Below, one piece after another: positions 27,136-35,172 of a stretch of 64,000 nucleotides of DNA (position 1 is the first letter of the stretch; each line of letters opens with the position of its first letter). The position numbers and the translations under genes are program-made. The stretch covers positions 1 to 64,000 of the forward strand of contig JBBEBQ010000010.1 in assembly GCA_040882285.1 (NCBI GenBank), in the 5' to 3' direction. Below the pieces are notes generated by a model. The model saw only the letters and a list, made by a program, of their open reading frames with translations. It did not search any database and had not been told where the DNA came from. Source of the DNA: Gemmatimonadaceae bacterium. GTDB lineage: Bacteria; Gemmatimonadota; Gemmatimonadetes; Gemmatimonadales; Gemmatimonadaceae.

Positions 27136-29262
27136 ATGGCCACCCGAGCAATCCCGGAGCGCAAATCCGCGCCCAGGTCCGAGGCGCCGCCCGCGCTGAG
27201 CCGCGAGCAGCTCGTCGCCGCCTACCGCAACATGCTCCTGTCGCGCAAGATCGACGACAAGGAAGTCCAGCTGAAGCGGCAGAACAAGATCTTCTTCCAG
27301 ATCTCCGGCGCCGGGCATGAAGCGGTACTGACCGCCGCGGGCATGCTGCTCAAGCCGGCGTACGACTGGTTCTACACCTACTACCGCGATCGCGCGCTCT
27401 GCCTCCACCTGGGAGTCACCCCCGCGGAGATGCTGTACGAGGCAGTGGGCGCGGCGATAGATCCCGCCTCGGGCGGGCGGCAGATGCCCAGCCACTGGGG
27501 CCACAAGGACTACAACATCGTGTCCTCGTCGTCGCCCACCGGCACGCAGTTCCTGCAGGCGGTCGGCTGCGCCGAGGCGACGCTGCGCGCGCGGCTCATC
27601 GGAATCACCGAGGGCTTCCAGAAGGACGAGGTCGTGTACGTCTCGACCGGCGAAGGCACGACCAGCGAAGGCGAGTTCTGGGAATCGCTCAACACGGCGT
27701 GCAACCTCAAGCTGCCGGTGCTCTACCTGGTGGAGGACAACGGCTACGCCATCTCGGTGCCGGTCGAGGTGCAGACCGCCGGCGGCAGCGTCTCCCAGCT
27801 GGTCCGCTCCTTCCCCGGCCTGCTCGTCGACGAATGCGACGGCTGCGACTTCCTCGCGAGCTACGCCACGCTGTCCAGGGCGGTCGACCACGTCCGCAAC
27901 CGGAAGGGGCCCGCGCTGGTGCACGCGAAGGTCATCCGCCCGTACTCGCACTCGCTGTCCGACGACGAGAGCATGTACCGTCCGGCCGCCGAGCGCGAGT
28001 CCGACGCCGCGCGCGATCCCGTCACGCACTTTCCGAAGTGGCTGGTGGAGCAGGACCATGCGACGGACGAGGCCATCGCGAAGATCCAGGAAGAGGTGGA
28101 CGCGCTGATCCTCGAAGCCACCGATGACGCGCTGGCGCAGCCGCAGCCCACCGAAGACACCGTACACTTCGGCGTGTACTCGCCGTCGGTCGATCCCACC
28201 AGCGAGCAGTTCGACACCGAGGACGATCCGCAGTTCAGCGGCGACCCGACCACGATGGTGGACCTGCTGAACGCGTGCATGAAGGACGAGATGCGGCGCG
28301 ACGAGAAGATCCTGCTGTTCGGCCAGGACGTCGCCGACGTGTCGCGCGAGGAGTACGCCGGCAAGGTCAAGGGCAAGGGCGGCGTCTTCAAGGTGACCTG
28401 GGGGCTGCAGAAGGAGTTCGGCGGCCACCGCGTGTACAACTCGCCGCTCGCCGAGGCAAACATCGTCGGCCGCGCGATCGGCCTCGCCACGCGCGGCTTC
28501 AAGCCCGTCGTCGAGATCCAGTTCTTCGATTACATCTGGCCCGCGTACATGCAGCTCCGGAACGAGCTGGCCACGATGCGCTGGCGCTCCAACAACAATT
28601 TCTCGGCGCCCGTGGTTGTGCGGGTGACGTACGGCGGCTACATCCGCGGCGCCATCTACCACTCGCAGACCGGCGCGTCGCTGTTCACGCACTGCCCCGG
28701 GTTGCGGGTGATGTGCCCGGCTACCGCGCTGGACGCGAACGGGCTGCTGCGCACCGCGATCCGCTGCGACGATCCGGTGATCTTTCTCGAGCACAAGCAC
28801 CTGTACCGGCAGACGTACAACAAGAGCGCGTATCCCGGGCCGAACTTCATGATTCCGTTCGGCAAGGCGCGGATCGTCCGCGAGGGAACGGACGTCACCG
28901 TCGTGACCTACGGCGCGACCGTGCAGCGTGCGCTCACCGCGGCGAACGCGGTGGCCGACCAGGGGATCTCCGTCGAGCTGATCGACCTGCGCTCGCTCAG
29001 CCCGTGGGACCGCGAGACGGTGTTCGCCTCGGCGAAGAAGACCTCGCGGGTGATCGTAGCGTACGAGGATTCGCTCTCCTGGGGATACGGCGCCGAGATC
29101 TCCGCCGCGATCGCGGACGAGTGCTTCGCCTGGCTGGACGCGCCGGTGAAGCGGGTCGCATCCACCGACACGTTCGTCGGTTACGCGCCCCAGCTCGAGG
29201 ACGCGATCCTCCCGCAAGTCGCCGATTTCAAGCGCGCGTACGAGGAAATCGCCGGCTACTAG
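27136..29262 (+). CDS. 2-oxoacid dehydrogenase E1, alpha and beta subunits fused
   Basis: Thiamine-diphosphate enzyme that decarboxylates a 2-oxoacid (pyruvate or a branched-chain oxoacid) and passes the acyl group to lipoyl-E2. The N-terminal half is E1-alpha, with the ThDP/Mg motif starting GEG (172-174) and ending in EDNGYAIS and the YYRDRAL region. From about 375 the E1-beta half follows ([57 protein letters not shown]). 708 residues from ATG 27136; the longer open frame lacks family sequence. No E2 or E3 gene is adjacent. The [20 protein letters not shown] section favours the branched-chain type, but this is not decisive. Confidence 0.9.
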   Translation: MATRAIPERKSAPRSEAPPALSREQLVAAYRNMLLSRKIDDKEVQLKRQNKIFFQISGAGHEAVLTAAGMLLKPAYDWFYTYYRDRALCLHLGVTPAEMLYEAVGAAIDPASGGRQMPSHWGHKDYNIVSSSSPTGTQFLQAVGCAEATLRARLIGITEGFQKDEVVYVSTGEGTTSEGEFWESLNTACNLKLPVLYLVEDNGYAISVPVEVQTAGGSVSQLVRSFPGLLVDECDGCDFLASYATLSRAVDHVRNRKGPALVHAKVIRPYSHSLSDDESMYRPAAERESDAARDPVTHFPKWLVEQDHATDEAIAKIQEEVDALILEATDDALAQPQPTEDTVHFGVYSPSVDPTSEQFDTEDDPQFSGDPTTMVDLLNACMKDEMRRDEKILLFGQDVADVSREEYAGKVKGKGGVFKVTWGLQKEFGGHRVYNSPLAEANIVGRAIGLATRGFKPVVEIQFFDYIWPAYMQLRNELATMRWRSNNNFSAPVVVRVTYGGYIRGAIYHSQTGASLFTHCPGLRVMCPATALDANGLLRTAIRCDDPVIFLEHKHLYRQTYNKSAYPGPNFMIPFGKARIVREGTDVTVVTYGATVQRALTAANAVADQGISVELIDLRSLSPWDRETVFASAKKTSRVIVAYEDSLSWGYGAEISAAIADECFAWLDAPVKRVASTDTFVGYAPQLEDAILPQVADFKRAYEEIAGY

Positions 29263-29359
29263 CCGCCGCGCACGCCACTACACACGCGTTTTCTCTTGAC
29301 CTGAGCTTCCGCCAGGGCGATATGTGTTGCCCCAAGTACCCAACCTCTGGAGGGACTCG

Positions 29360-29785
29360 GTGGGCAACATCAATTGGAGCAGGGTTCTGATCGGCGGGCT
29401 TGTCGCGGGGATTCTGTTCCTCGGCTTCGACGTGCTCGGCTTCATGCTCATGAACATGGACATGGACGCCTGGCTCGCTCAGCACGCGCTGACCGAGCCG
29501 CCGATGTGGGTCATTTACCTGACCGACATCCTGTTCGGCTTCCTGGCGGTGTGGTTGTACGCCGCGATCCGGCCGAGGTTCGGGCCGGGCTGGAAGACCG
29601 CCGCGATCGCGGCCGCCTTCATGTGGATCTGCTTCGCGCTGGCCTACTTCAGCTTCCACATGATGGGGCTGTTCACGCAGGGCGACTACATGATGATCGC
29701 CGGATGGTGGCTCGTCGCGGTCTTCGTCGGGACGCTTGCCGGTGCGTGGCTGTACCGCGAAGGAGGAGTAACGGCGCGGATGTAG
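29360..29785 (+). CDS. Four-TM membrane protein, function unknown
   Basis: The 141-residue integral membrane protein has about four hydrophobic segments (VLIGGLVAGILFLGFDVLGF, VIYLTDILFGFLAVWLY, AAIAAAFMWICFALAYFSF, MMIAGWWLVAVFVGTLAGAW). The second half is rich in Met and aromatic residues. GTG at 29360 is preferred over the upstream ATG because GGAGGGA lies 7-10 bases before it. It lies about 100 bp downstream of the E1 gene and is followed by a terminator. No family is recognised. Confidence 0.72.
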   Translation: MGNINWSRVLIGGLVAGILFLGFDVLGFMLMNMDMDAWLAQHALTEPPMWVIYLTDILFGFLAVWLYAAIRPRFGPGWKTAAIAAAFMWICFALAYFSFHMMGLFTQGDYMMIAGWWLVAVFVGTLAGAWLYREGGVTARM

Positions 29786-29804
29786 CCGCCAGGACACGCG
29801 AGAG

Positions 29805-29840
29805 AAACGCCGCGGAGCCGAATGCTCCGCGGCGTTTTTT
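29805..29840. terminator. Intrinsic terminator after the 4-TM protein gene
   Basis: A 14-bp perfect stem AAACGCCGCGGAGC/GCTCCGCGGCGTTT with a five-base loop runs into a T6 tract on the plus strand. It sits between convergent genes and its A-rich foot could serve the opposite strand as well. Confidence 0.9.
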
Positions 29841-29856
29841 GTGGCTGCCGGGGCCG

Positions 29857-31536
29857 CTACCTGCCGCGCTCGAACACCACGCGCCCGCCGACGACAGTCA
29901 GCATCACCCTCGCGTCCCGAATGCTCTCGGGAGCGATGCGCGTGATGTCGCGATCGATCATTACTATGTCGGCGAGCCTGCCCGGCGAGAGCTCGCCCTT
30001 TTTTCCCTCGGCGAACTCCGCGTACGCCGAGCCGGTCGTGTAGGCGCGCAGCGCGTCTTCCACGGTGATTTTCTGCTCCGGCACCCAGCCGCCGGGATTG
30101 CGGCCGTCGAGAGTGCGGCGTGTCACAGCCGCGTAGATGCCTTCCAGCGGAGTGGGCGGAGCCACGAACCAGTCGCTGCCGAACGCGAGCGCCGCGCCGG
30201 CCTCGAGCAGCGACCGGAAAGCGTACGTGGTCCGCGAGCGCTCGACGCCGATGACCTTGTCCGCCCAGCGCCCGTCGTCGATCGCGTGATACGGCTGCAT
30301 GCTCGGTAGCACGCCGAGCTGCGCGAACCGCGGGAAGTCCCGCGGCGCGATGTGCTGTGCGTGCTCGATGCGGAAGCGGCGGTCGCGCGCGCCGTTCTCG
30401 CGGGCCACCCGCTCGAAGACGTCGAGCTGCAGCGCGATCGCGCGGTCGCCGATGGCATGCACCAGCACATGCAGTCCCGCGCTATCGGCATTCTTCGTCC
30501 ACGTGTAAAGATTCTCCGGCGTGTTCACCAGCAGCCCGCGATCGTTCGGTGCGTCGGTGAACGGCTCGAAGAACGCCGCCGTGTGCGAGCCGAGTGATCC
30601 GTCCACGAATCCCTTGAGCGCCCCGATGCGCAGCCAATCATCGCCCGTTCCGGCCGCCGCGATCGTGTCCCGCAGGCGGGCCCAGGAGGAGAGCGGCACC
30701 GCCGCGTAAATCCTGGTGCGCAGCCCGCCGCGCGCGTGCGCGCGCCTGAACACGGCCAGGTCGCCCCAGCTGCCCACGTGATGCACCGAGGTCACGCCCT
30801 GCTCGGCGACGTGCGCCATGGCAGCGTCGAGCGCGCGATCGTTCATGACGTCCGACGACGGCGGCTGCGCGCGCCCCACCAGCGACGTCGCGTTGTCCTT
30901 GAACAGGCCGGTCAGCTCGCCGGCAGCGTCGCGCACGATCGTCCCGCCCGCGACGTCGCGCACCTCGCGCGTGACGTTGGCGGCGCGCAGCGCCGCGGTG
31001 TTCGCCAGCGACATGTGCCCGTCGAGCCGGTTGATCCAGACCGGATTGTTCGGCGTCACCGAATCGATCCAGTCGCGGCGCGGGAGCTCGCCGCCCCACT
31101 GTTCGTGGTCCCAGTTCCCCTCAATGATCCACGTACCCGCGGGTACCGTCGCCGCGAAGGCTTTGATGCGCGCGATGAACTCGGCCGGCGTCGCCGCGTC
31201 GCGGAGCTGGACCGACGCGAGACCCCGGCCGCCGTCGAGGAAGTGGATGTGCGAGTCGATGAAGCCGGGAGCCACGAGCCCGCCGCGCGCGTCGATCACT
31301 CTCGTATCGGGACCAACCAGCGCGTTGATGTCGGCGTCGGAGCCCACGGCGACGATCCTGTCGCCGCTGACAGCGAGAGCGGTCGCCCACGGGTGCGCGT
31401 TGTCGCCGGTCCACACGCGTCCGTTGGTGATCGCGAAAGTCGCCGGTTCGCGCGGCGTCACCGCGACGGCGCAACCGGCGAGGGCGATTCCGAAAACGAG
31501 TCCGGCGACGAGGTGCGCGGCACGCAGGGCGTTCAC
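29857..31536 (-). CDS. Amidohydrolase lipoprotein (YtcJ-like)
   Basis: The 559-residue protein has a lipobox (GLVFGIALAGC). The metal-dependent amidohydrolase fold of the YtcJ/Amidohydro_3 group follows: FAITNGRVWTGD, GFIDSHIHFLDGG (metal His pair), IEGNWDHEQWGG, LHVLVHAIGDRAI, RIEHAQHI and the C-terminal FGSDWFVAPPTPLEGIYAA. It hydrolyses an unknown amide or imide outside the cytoplasm. GTG at 31536 is marked as start, but AAGGAG overlaps it, so initiation a few codons later is possible. The GTG also overlaps (GTGA) the stop of a degenerate frame upstream. Confidence 0.85.
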   Translation of the reverse strand: MNALRAAHLVAGLVFGIALAGCAVAVTPREPATFAITNGRVWTGDNAHPWATALAVSGDRIVAVGSDADINALVGPDTRVIDARGGLVAPGFIDSHIHFLDGGRGLASVQLRDAATPAEFIARIKAFAATVPAGTWIIEGNWDHEQWGGELPRRDWIDSVTPNNPVWINRLDGHMSLANTAALRAANVTREVRDVAGGTIVRDAAGELTGLFKDNATSLVGRAQPPSSDVMNDRALDAAMAHVAEQGVTSVHHVGSWGDLAVFRRAHARGGLRTRIYAAVPLSSWARLRDTIAAAGTGDDWLRIGALKGFVDGSLGSHTAAFFEPFTDAPNDRGLLVNTPENLYTWTKNADSAGLHVLVHAIGDRAIALQLDVFERVARENGARDRRFRIEHAQHIAPRDFPRFAQLGVLPSMQPYHAIDDGRWADKVIGVERSRTTYAFRSLLEAGAALAFGSDWFVAPPTPLEGIYAAVTRRTLDGRNPGGWVPEQKITVEDALRAYTTGSAYAEFAEGKKGELSPGRLADIVMIDRDITRIAPESIRDARVMLTVVGGRVVFERGR

Positions 31537-31761
31537 TCCTTGTTCTTGATGAGTGCCTGGCTCTCAGGCAAATCTACAGTGCCTCGACGCCTGTCGATCC
31601 ACACCTGGATTTCATTGGGAACGAACATGTTGTCGGCGATGGCGGCAATCTCTTCCGTATCGCGCGGAGAACGCCCGCTCGCACTCCTCGATCGCTTCCC
31701 ACCGCTCGCACCCCCGGCAGACAACCCACAGCCGCCCCTTCGCCGCGTCGTGATATTCCTG
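31537..31761 (-). pseudogene. Degenerate, frameshifted small gene remnant
   Basis: On the minus strand the codons directly after the stop of the upstream gene read YHDAAKGRLWVVCRGCERW then EAIEECERAFSA, a zinc-knuckle-like (CxxC) protein-like sequence with no start codon. The frame then loses sense. A second frame takes over (DTEEIAAIADNMFVPNEIQ ... ESQALIKNKE) and ends with a TGA overlapping the amidohydrolase GTG. This looks like a small gene that lost its start and suffered a frameshift. I recall similar WVVCxxCxRW small proteins in Gemmatimonadota, but cannot verify it here. Confidence 0.4.
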
Positions 31762-32625
31762 CTAGTTCACGTCGGGCCCGCCCACCATCGGCATCTCCAT
31801 CTCCGTGTACCCTTCGGGAATCGCGAACATGGCGAGCGGGACGCTCTCCCGCTTGATGTTGGAGAGCCGAGTCGTCGTCGTTTGCACCGGCTCGCCGCCC
31901 TCGGTCACTCCGGTCACGCGATCGACCTGCCGGAGCGCGAGTCCGCGTGGCGCGGCACGAATGAGCTTCTCCATCTCAGCCGTGGAGGCCGAATCGGCCC
32001 AGGGCATCCCGGACATCGCCGACCTGAACCCGCGCGTGTCCCGGAGCGGGTCCGAGTAATCGCTCAGCTCCTCCGCGAAATCGCCCTCGGACTCCACGTG
32101 CATCGACTCACTTACGTGTTCGCCCATCATCGTGATCGACATCGCGATGTCGGCGCTGACCTTGTAGCGCTTCGTCGCAAAGCCGGAGATCGTCTCTCCG
32201 GCGCCGAGGGTATCCACGACGATGTTGGTCACGGAGAAAGTCATCGCCGGCTTCTCCGGCATCGCCTCCATCATCTCCTTGAGCTGCTCCATCATCCTGC
32301 TGGGATACATGAACTCCTTCGTGTCGTGCATCACCAACGCGACCGTGGGAGCGTCGCTGGAATCGTGGACGATTATCGAGACGTTGTCGCCGTCCATCCC
32401 CGGCATCGGCGTGCCCGGCATCCCGCCCCGCAAATCGAGTCGCGTGCGCTTCCCCGCTATCCAGCCGCGCCCGGTCTGATGGCTGCCCGCCGTTGAATCG
32501 CCGGTATTCACGGTTACGTCGAAGGTGAGTCCCGCCGTCTCCTGGGCTTCGGACGGCCCGGCCACCAGCGCCCCGGCAAGAGAAGCCGCCGCGGCCAAGC
32601 GCCGCCATTCAAGAAATCTTCGCAC
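31762..32625 (-). CDS. Secreted protein, DUF4412-like
   Basis: The 287-residue exported protein has a signal peptide (AAAASLAGALVAGPSEAQ). The rest is predicted beta-rich, with Met-rich stretches (GGMPGTPMPGMDGD, MYPSRMMEQLKEMMEAM, TMMGEHVSESMHVE) and ISGFATKRYKV, a phrase typical of DUF4412 and LolA-like periplasmic proteins. It is probably a periplasmic or surface protein; metal binding by the Met/His/Asp-rich parts is possible but unproven. It lies upstream of the degenerate frame and amidohydrolase on the same strand. Confidence 0.7.
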   Translation of the reverse strand: MRRFLEWRRLAAAASLAGALVAGPSEAQETAGLTFDVTVNTGDSTAGSHQTGRGWIAGKRTRLDLRGGMPGTPMPGMDGDNVSIIVHDSSDAPTVALVMHDTKEFMYPSRMMEQLKEMMEAMPEKPAMTFSVTNIVVDTLGAGETISGFATKRYKVSADIAMSITMMGEHVSESMHVESEGDFAEELSDYSDPLRDTRGFRSAMSGMPWADSASTAEMEKLIRAAPRGLALRQVDRVTGVTEGGEPVQTTTTRLSNIKRESVPLAMFAIPEGYTEMEMPMVGGPDVN

Positions 32626-32755
32626 AACTGCCTCGTGTGTTATTGATCGATTCGCCGACAGGGCGCCGAACGAATATCGGGGTCTGACGGATAACCGCCA
32701 GAGTCATTTGAGCGTCACACGCCCGTGATCGAGGCGCCGGACAGAGCCGAAGGCT

Positions 32756-33760
32756 CTACTCGTCCTTGCGGGACTCGGCTGGCTCGTCGTGACGGTGCTG
32801 TCCGAGCTTCGCCAACGGGGGGATGGAGGGCAGGTCGTGCCGCGGCCAGCGCAGCGACGCGACCACCGAGACGGCCAGCACCAGGGCGACGACCCCGAGC
32901 GACACGCCGATGGGAATGTGCACGAACTGCTCGCCCAGCATCTTCAGGCCGATGAACACCAGGACGACGGACAAGCCGATCTTGAGATAGTGGAACTTGT
33001 CCACGATCCCCGCGAGCACGAAATACAGCGCCCGCAGGCCGAGCACCGCGCACACGTTGGACGTGTACACGATGAACGGGTCCCGGGTGATGGCGAAGAT
33101 CGCCGGAATCGAATCGGTCGCGAATATCACGTCCGTGGTCTCGACCAGCACGAGCACGATGAACAGCGGCGTGGCCGTGAGCCGCGGCGCACCGGTCTCG
33201 TCCGGCGCGCGGATGAAGAACTTCTGGCCGTGGTACTCGGGCGTTACCGGAACCACCTTCCGCACGAGCCGGAGTATCGGGTTCTCCTCCGGATCGTACT
33301 GGTCCCCGGCCTTCTGCAGCGCCATCCGCACGCCGGTGAACACCAGGAACGCGCCGAAGATGTAGAGAATCCACTCGAACCGTGAGACCAGCACGGCGCC
33401 CGCTCCGATCATCGCTCCGCGCAGGAGCAGCGCGCCCATGATCCCCCACAGCAGCACCCGGTGCTGATACTGCATGGGGATCCTGAAGTACCCGAAGATC
33501 AGGACGAACACGAAGATGTTGTCGACCGAGAGCGCGTACTCGATCAGGTATCCGGCCAGGAACTCCAGTCCCGACGTCGTTCCCATGAAGCGGAACACGA
33601 ACAACGAGAAGGTGAGCGACAGCCCAACCCAGAGCGCGCTCCACGCGCCGGCCTCCTTGAGCGAAACGTGCCGCGGCCGGCGGTGGAAGACGAGCAGGTC
33701 CACCGCGATGAGCGTCAGCACGACGGCATTGAAGCCGACCCAGCCCCACACGTTGGTCAA
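32756..33760 (-). CDS. TerC/Alx family integral membrane protein
   Basis: The 334-residue membrane protein has eight or nine hydrophobic segments and the TerC family signatures LIEYALSVDNIFVFVLIF and VETTDVIFATDSIPAIFAIT. The conserved Asp residues in these segments are thought to bind metal. Relatives (E. coli Alx, B. subtilis MeeF/MeeY) export manganese or help metallate secreted proteins; older annotations say tellurium resistance. It starts with TTG at 33760, supported by GGGGAG seven bases upstream. No riboswitch is visible before it. The C-terminal tail is charged and His-containing. Confidence 0.88.
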   Translation of the reverse strand: MTNVWGWVGFNAVVLTLIAVDLLVFHRRPRHVSLKEAGAWSALWVGLSLTFSLFVFRFMGTTSGLEFLAGYLIEYALSVDNIFVFVLIFGYFRIPMQYQHRVLLWGIMGALLLRGAMIGAGAVLVSRFEWILYIFGAFLVFTGVRMALQKAGDQYDPEENPILRLVRKVVPVTPEYHGQKFFIRAPDETGAPRLTATPLFIVLVLVETTDVIFATDSIPAIFAITRDPFIVYTSNVCAVLGLRALYFVLAGIVDKFHYLKIGLSVVLVFIGLKMLGEQFVHIPIGVSLGVVALVLAVSVVASLRWPRHDLPSIPPLAKLGQHRHDEPAESRKDE

Positions 33761-33790
33761 CCGCGGACTCCCCGGCCGGGCGAGGTCAGG

Positions 33791-34132
33791 CTAGCGTCTC
33801 GTCTCGAGCGCGTCGCGCACGTCGAGCAGGATCTCGAAATACAGCTGCTCGCGGCGGTAGGCGAAATCCAGCGTGGCCATCTGCGAGTCGTCACCGGACG
33901 CGCGCGCTCTCTCGAACGCCTCGCGGTACATCTCTTCCAGATTCGTCAGGATCTTGTCTCGGCTTCGCGGCATACGGGTCTTCTCTATCGCGTTGGGTGT
34001 GAGGCGTGGAACTTCGTCGCCATGCGGGCCCGAGACCGCGTCCTCGAGGAAGCGCTCGGGGTCCTTGTTATCGAAGATGTATTTACGGGCCGCGCTGAGT
34101 ACGAGGCGGCGTGGATTGGGCGGCTGCGGCAA
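33791..34132 (-). CDS. Hypothetical protein, small helical
   Basis: The 113-residue soluble protein has no signal or membrane segment. It is predicted helical, with charged repeats (KILTNLEEMYREAFERA and FAYRREQLYFEILLDVRDAL). It follows the ferredoxin-like gene by 12 bp on the same strand, so the two form an operon. I do not recognise a family. Confidence 0.62.
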   Translation of the reverse strand: MPQPPNPRRLVLSAARKYIFDNKDPERFLEDAVSGPHGDEVPRLTPNAIEKTRMPRSRDKILTNLEEMYREAFERARASGDDSQMATLDFAYRREQLYFEILLDVRDALETRR

Positions 34133-34144
34133 GTTGGGCTCCGG

Positions 34145-34480
34145 TCAGGAGTCGAAAGCTAGCCGATGGAAGACCGCTTCCTCCACGATGCGCCCGTGCT
34201 TGAGGTGGTCGACGACGATCCGCTCGAGCAGCTCGTCGGTGACTCCGGCGTACCACACGCCCTCCGGGTACACGACCACGATCGGCCCGCCGGCGCAGAC
34301 GCCGAGGCACGGCGTCTCGCCGCGCTTCACCCGCGCGGGACCGAACAGCAGCCCTTCGCGCTGCAGCAGCAGGGCCAGCCTGGCGTACAGCGCCCGCCCG
34401 CGCCGATCGGGAGAGCAGAATTCGCCCGTGCAAATGAGCACGTGACGGGAATAGGGCTCCATGGCGGGCGTCGGCGGCAT
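34145..34480 (-). CDS. Thioredoxin-like [2Fe-2S] ferredoxin domain protein
   Basis: The protein is 105-111 residues with the pattern of thioredoxin-fold [2Fe-2S] ferredoxins: HVLICTGEFC near the start, then TPCLGVCAGGPIVVVYPEG. These supply the four cysteines CxxxxC and CxxxC, followed by the WYAGVT strand. This is an electron carrier or small redox protein. Two in-frame ATGs (34480 and six codons later) are both plausible starts. It is the first gene of a two-gene operon and is divergent from osmC across a repeat hairpin. Confidence 0.82.
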   Translation of the reverse strand: MPPTPAMEPYSRHVLICTGEFCSPDRRGRALYARLALLLQREGLLFGPARVKRGETPCLGVCAGGPIVVVYPEGVWYAGVTDELLERIVVDHLKHGRIVEEAVFHRLAFDS

Positions 34481-34491
34481 CGGGAAAAAGA

Positions 34492-34617
34492 TAGCTGGCA
34501 GCTGGCACCGGCAGCTGGCAGCTAGCAGCGAACGACTCCCCGACAGCCATTCGCGCAGCGCTTAGGTTTCATAGTCTGCAGCTAGCAGTTGGCTGCTCGC
34601 TGCTAGCTGCCAGCTTT
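34492..34617. repeat. Hairpin of AGCTGGCAGCTAGCAGC units
   Basis: AGCTGGCAGCTAGCAGCGA (34513-34531) and its perfect reverse complement (34597-34615) form a 19-bp stem. Both arms are flanked by further degenerate copies of GCTGGCAG/GCTAGCAG. The element fills the gap between two divergent genes, so it is not a simple terminator. The unit is related to that of the hairpin at 65-213. Confidence 0.8.
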
Positions 34618-34633
34618 CTCTCGAGTTCTCCCC

Positions 34634-35107
34634 ATGCCTACGACTCCGCAGGGCGACGGCAACTCGGCGCCGCCCGCCGCCACGAACACAGCTCAGCCGC
34701 CCGCGACTGTCACGGTCACCTGGGACGGCGACCAGCGTTTCGATGCCGGCCGGCCGGACAGCGAGACGATCCACCTCGACGGGCGGGGCAAGACCGGCCC
34801 CAGTCCAGTGGACGCTCTGCTCGGGTCCATCGCGGCTTGCGCGGGAATCGATGTCGTGGAGATCCTGGCCAAGCGCCGCACGCCCGCGAGCTCCATGAGA
34901 ATTGAAGTGACCGGCGAGCGCGTCACGACGATCCCGAAGCGGCTCAAACACGTGACGCTGCACTTTCAGATCGAAGGCGCGGGCATCGACCGCGAAAACG
35001 CGGAGCGCACGATCGATCTCTCGATCAACAAGTACTGCTCCGTGCGCAGCTCGCTCCGGCCGGACGTGCCGGTAGAGTGGACACTTGAACTGGTGACTAG
35101 TGACTAG
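34634..35107 (+). CDS. OsmC/Ohr family protein
   Basis: The 157-residue cytosolic protein is probably a thiol-dependent peroxidase of the OsmC family. The two redox cysteines are visible in SIAACAGIDVVEIL and INKYCSVRSSL, with the GPSPVDALLG helix before the first. The N-terminal 25 residues are Pro/Ala/Thr-rich and not part of the fold. The last residues (LVTSD) and the TAG stop are encoded by a heptamer repeat array. The ATG at 34634 is the first in the frame. Confidence 0.88.
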   Translation: MPTTPQGDGNSAPPAATNTAQPPATVTVTWDGDQRFDAGRPDSETIHLDGRGKTGPSPVDALLGSIAACAGIDVVEILAKRRTPASSMRIEVTGERVTTIPKRLKHVTLHFQIEGAGIDRENAERTIDLSINKYCSVRSSLRPDVPVEWTLELVTSD

Positions 35108-35172
35108 TGACTGGTGACTAGTAACGACTGGTAGCGCGTAGTGTCGTTTCTAGTCACCAGTCACTAGTCACC
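35091..35172. repeat. Heptamer-array hairpin between osmC and rsgA
   Basis: Arms 35099-35128 and 35143-35172 are complementary at 28 of 30 positions with a 14-nt loop. They consist of GTGACTA-type 7-nt units (some GGTGACT). The left arm provides the stop codon of the osmC-like gene (35105-35107). The right arm provides the stop of rsgA (35168-35170). It could also act as a bidirectional terminator. Confidence 0.9.

Noticed and set aside
27121-29217. A 698-codon open frame on the minus strand antisense to the E1 gene
   Set aside because: Antisense shadow with no domain; the plus strand encodes conserved E1 alpha and beta motifs throughout.
33761-33790. Manganese riboswitch (yybP-ykoY) before the TerC gene
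   Set aside because: Only 30 bases separate the TerC start from the next upstream gene on this strand, too short for the structure, and no consensus pieces are visible.
34492-34617. Long hairpins considered as integron attC sites
   Set aside because: No core sites of the attC type (GTTRRRY / RYYYAAC pair in the right place), no integrase, and neighbours are ordinary housekeeping genes.
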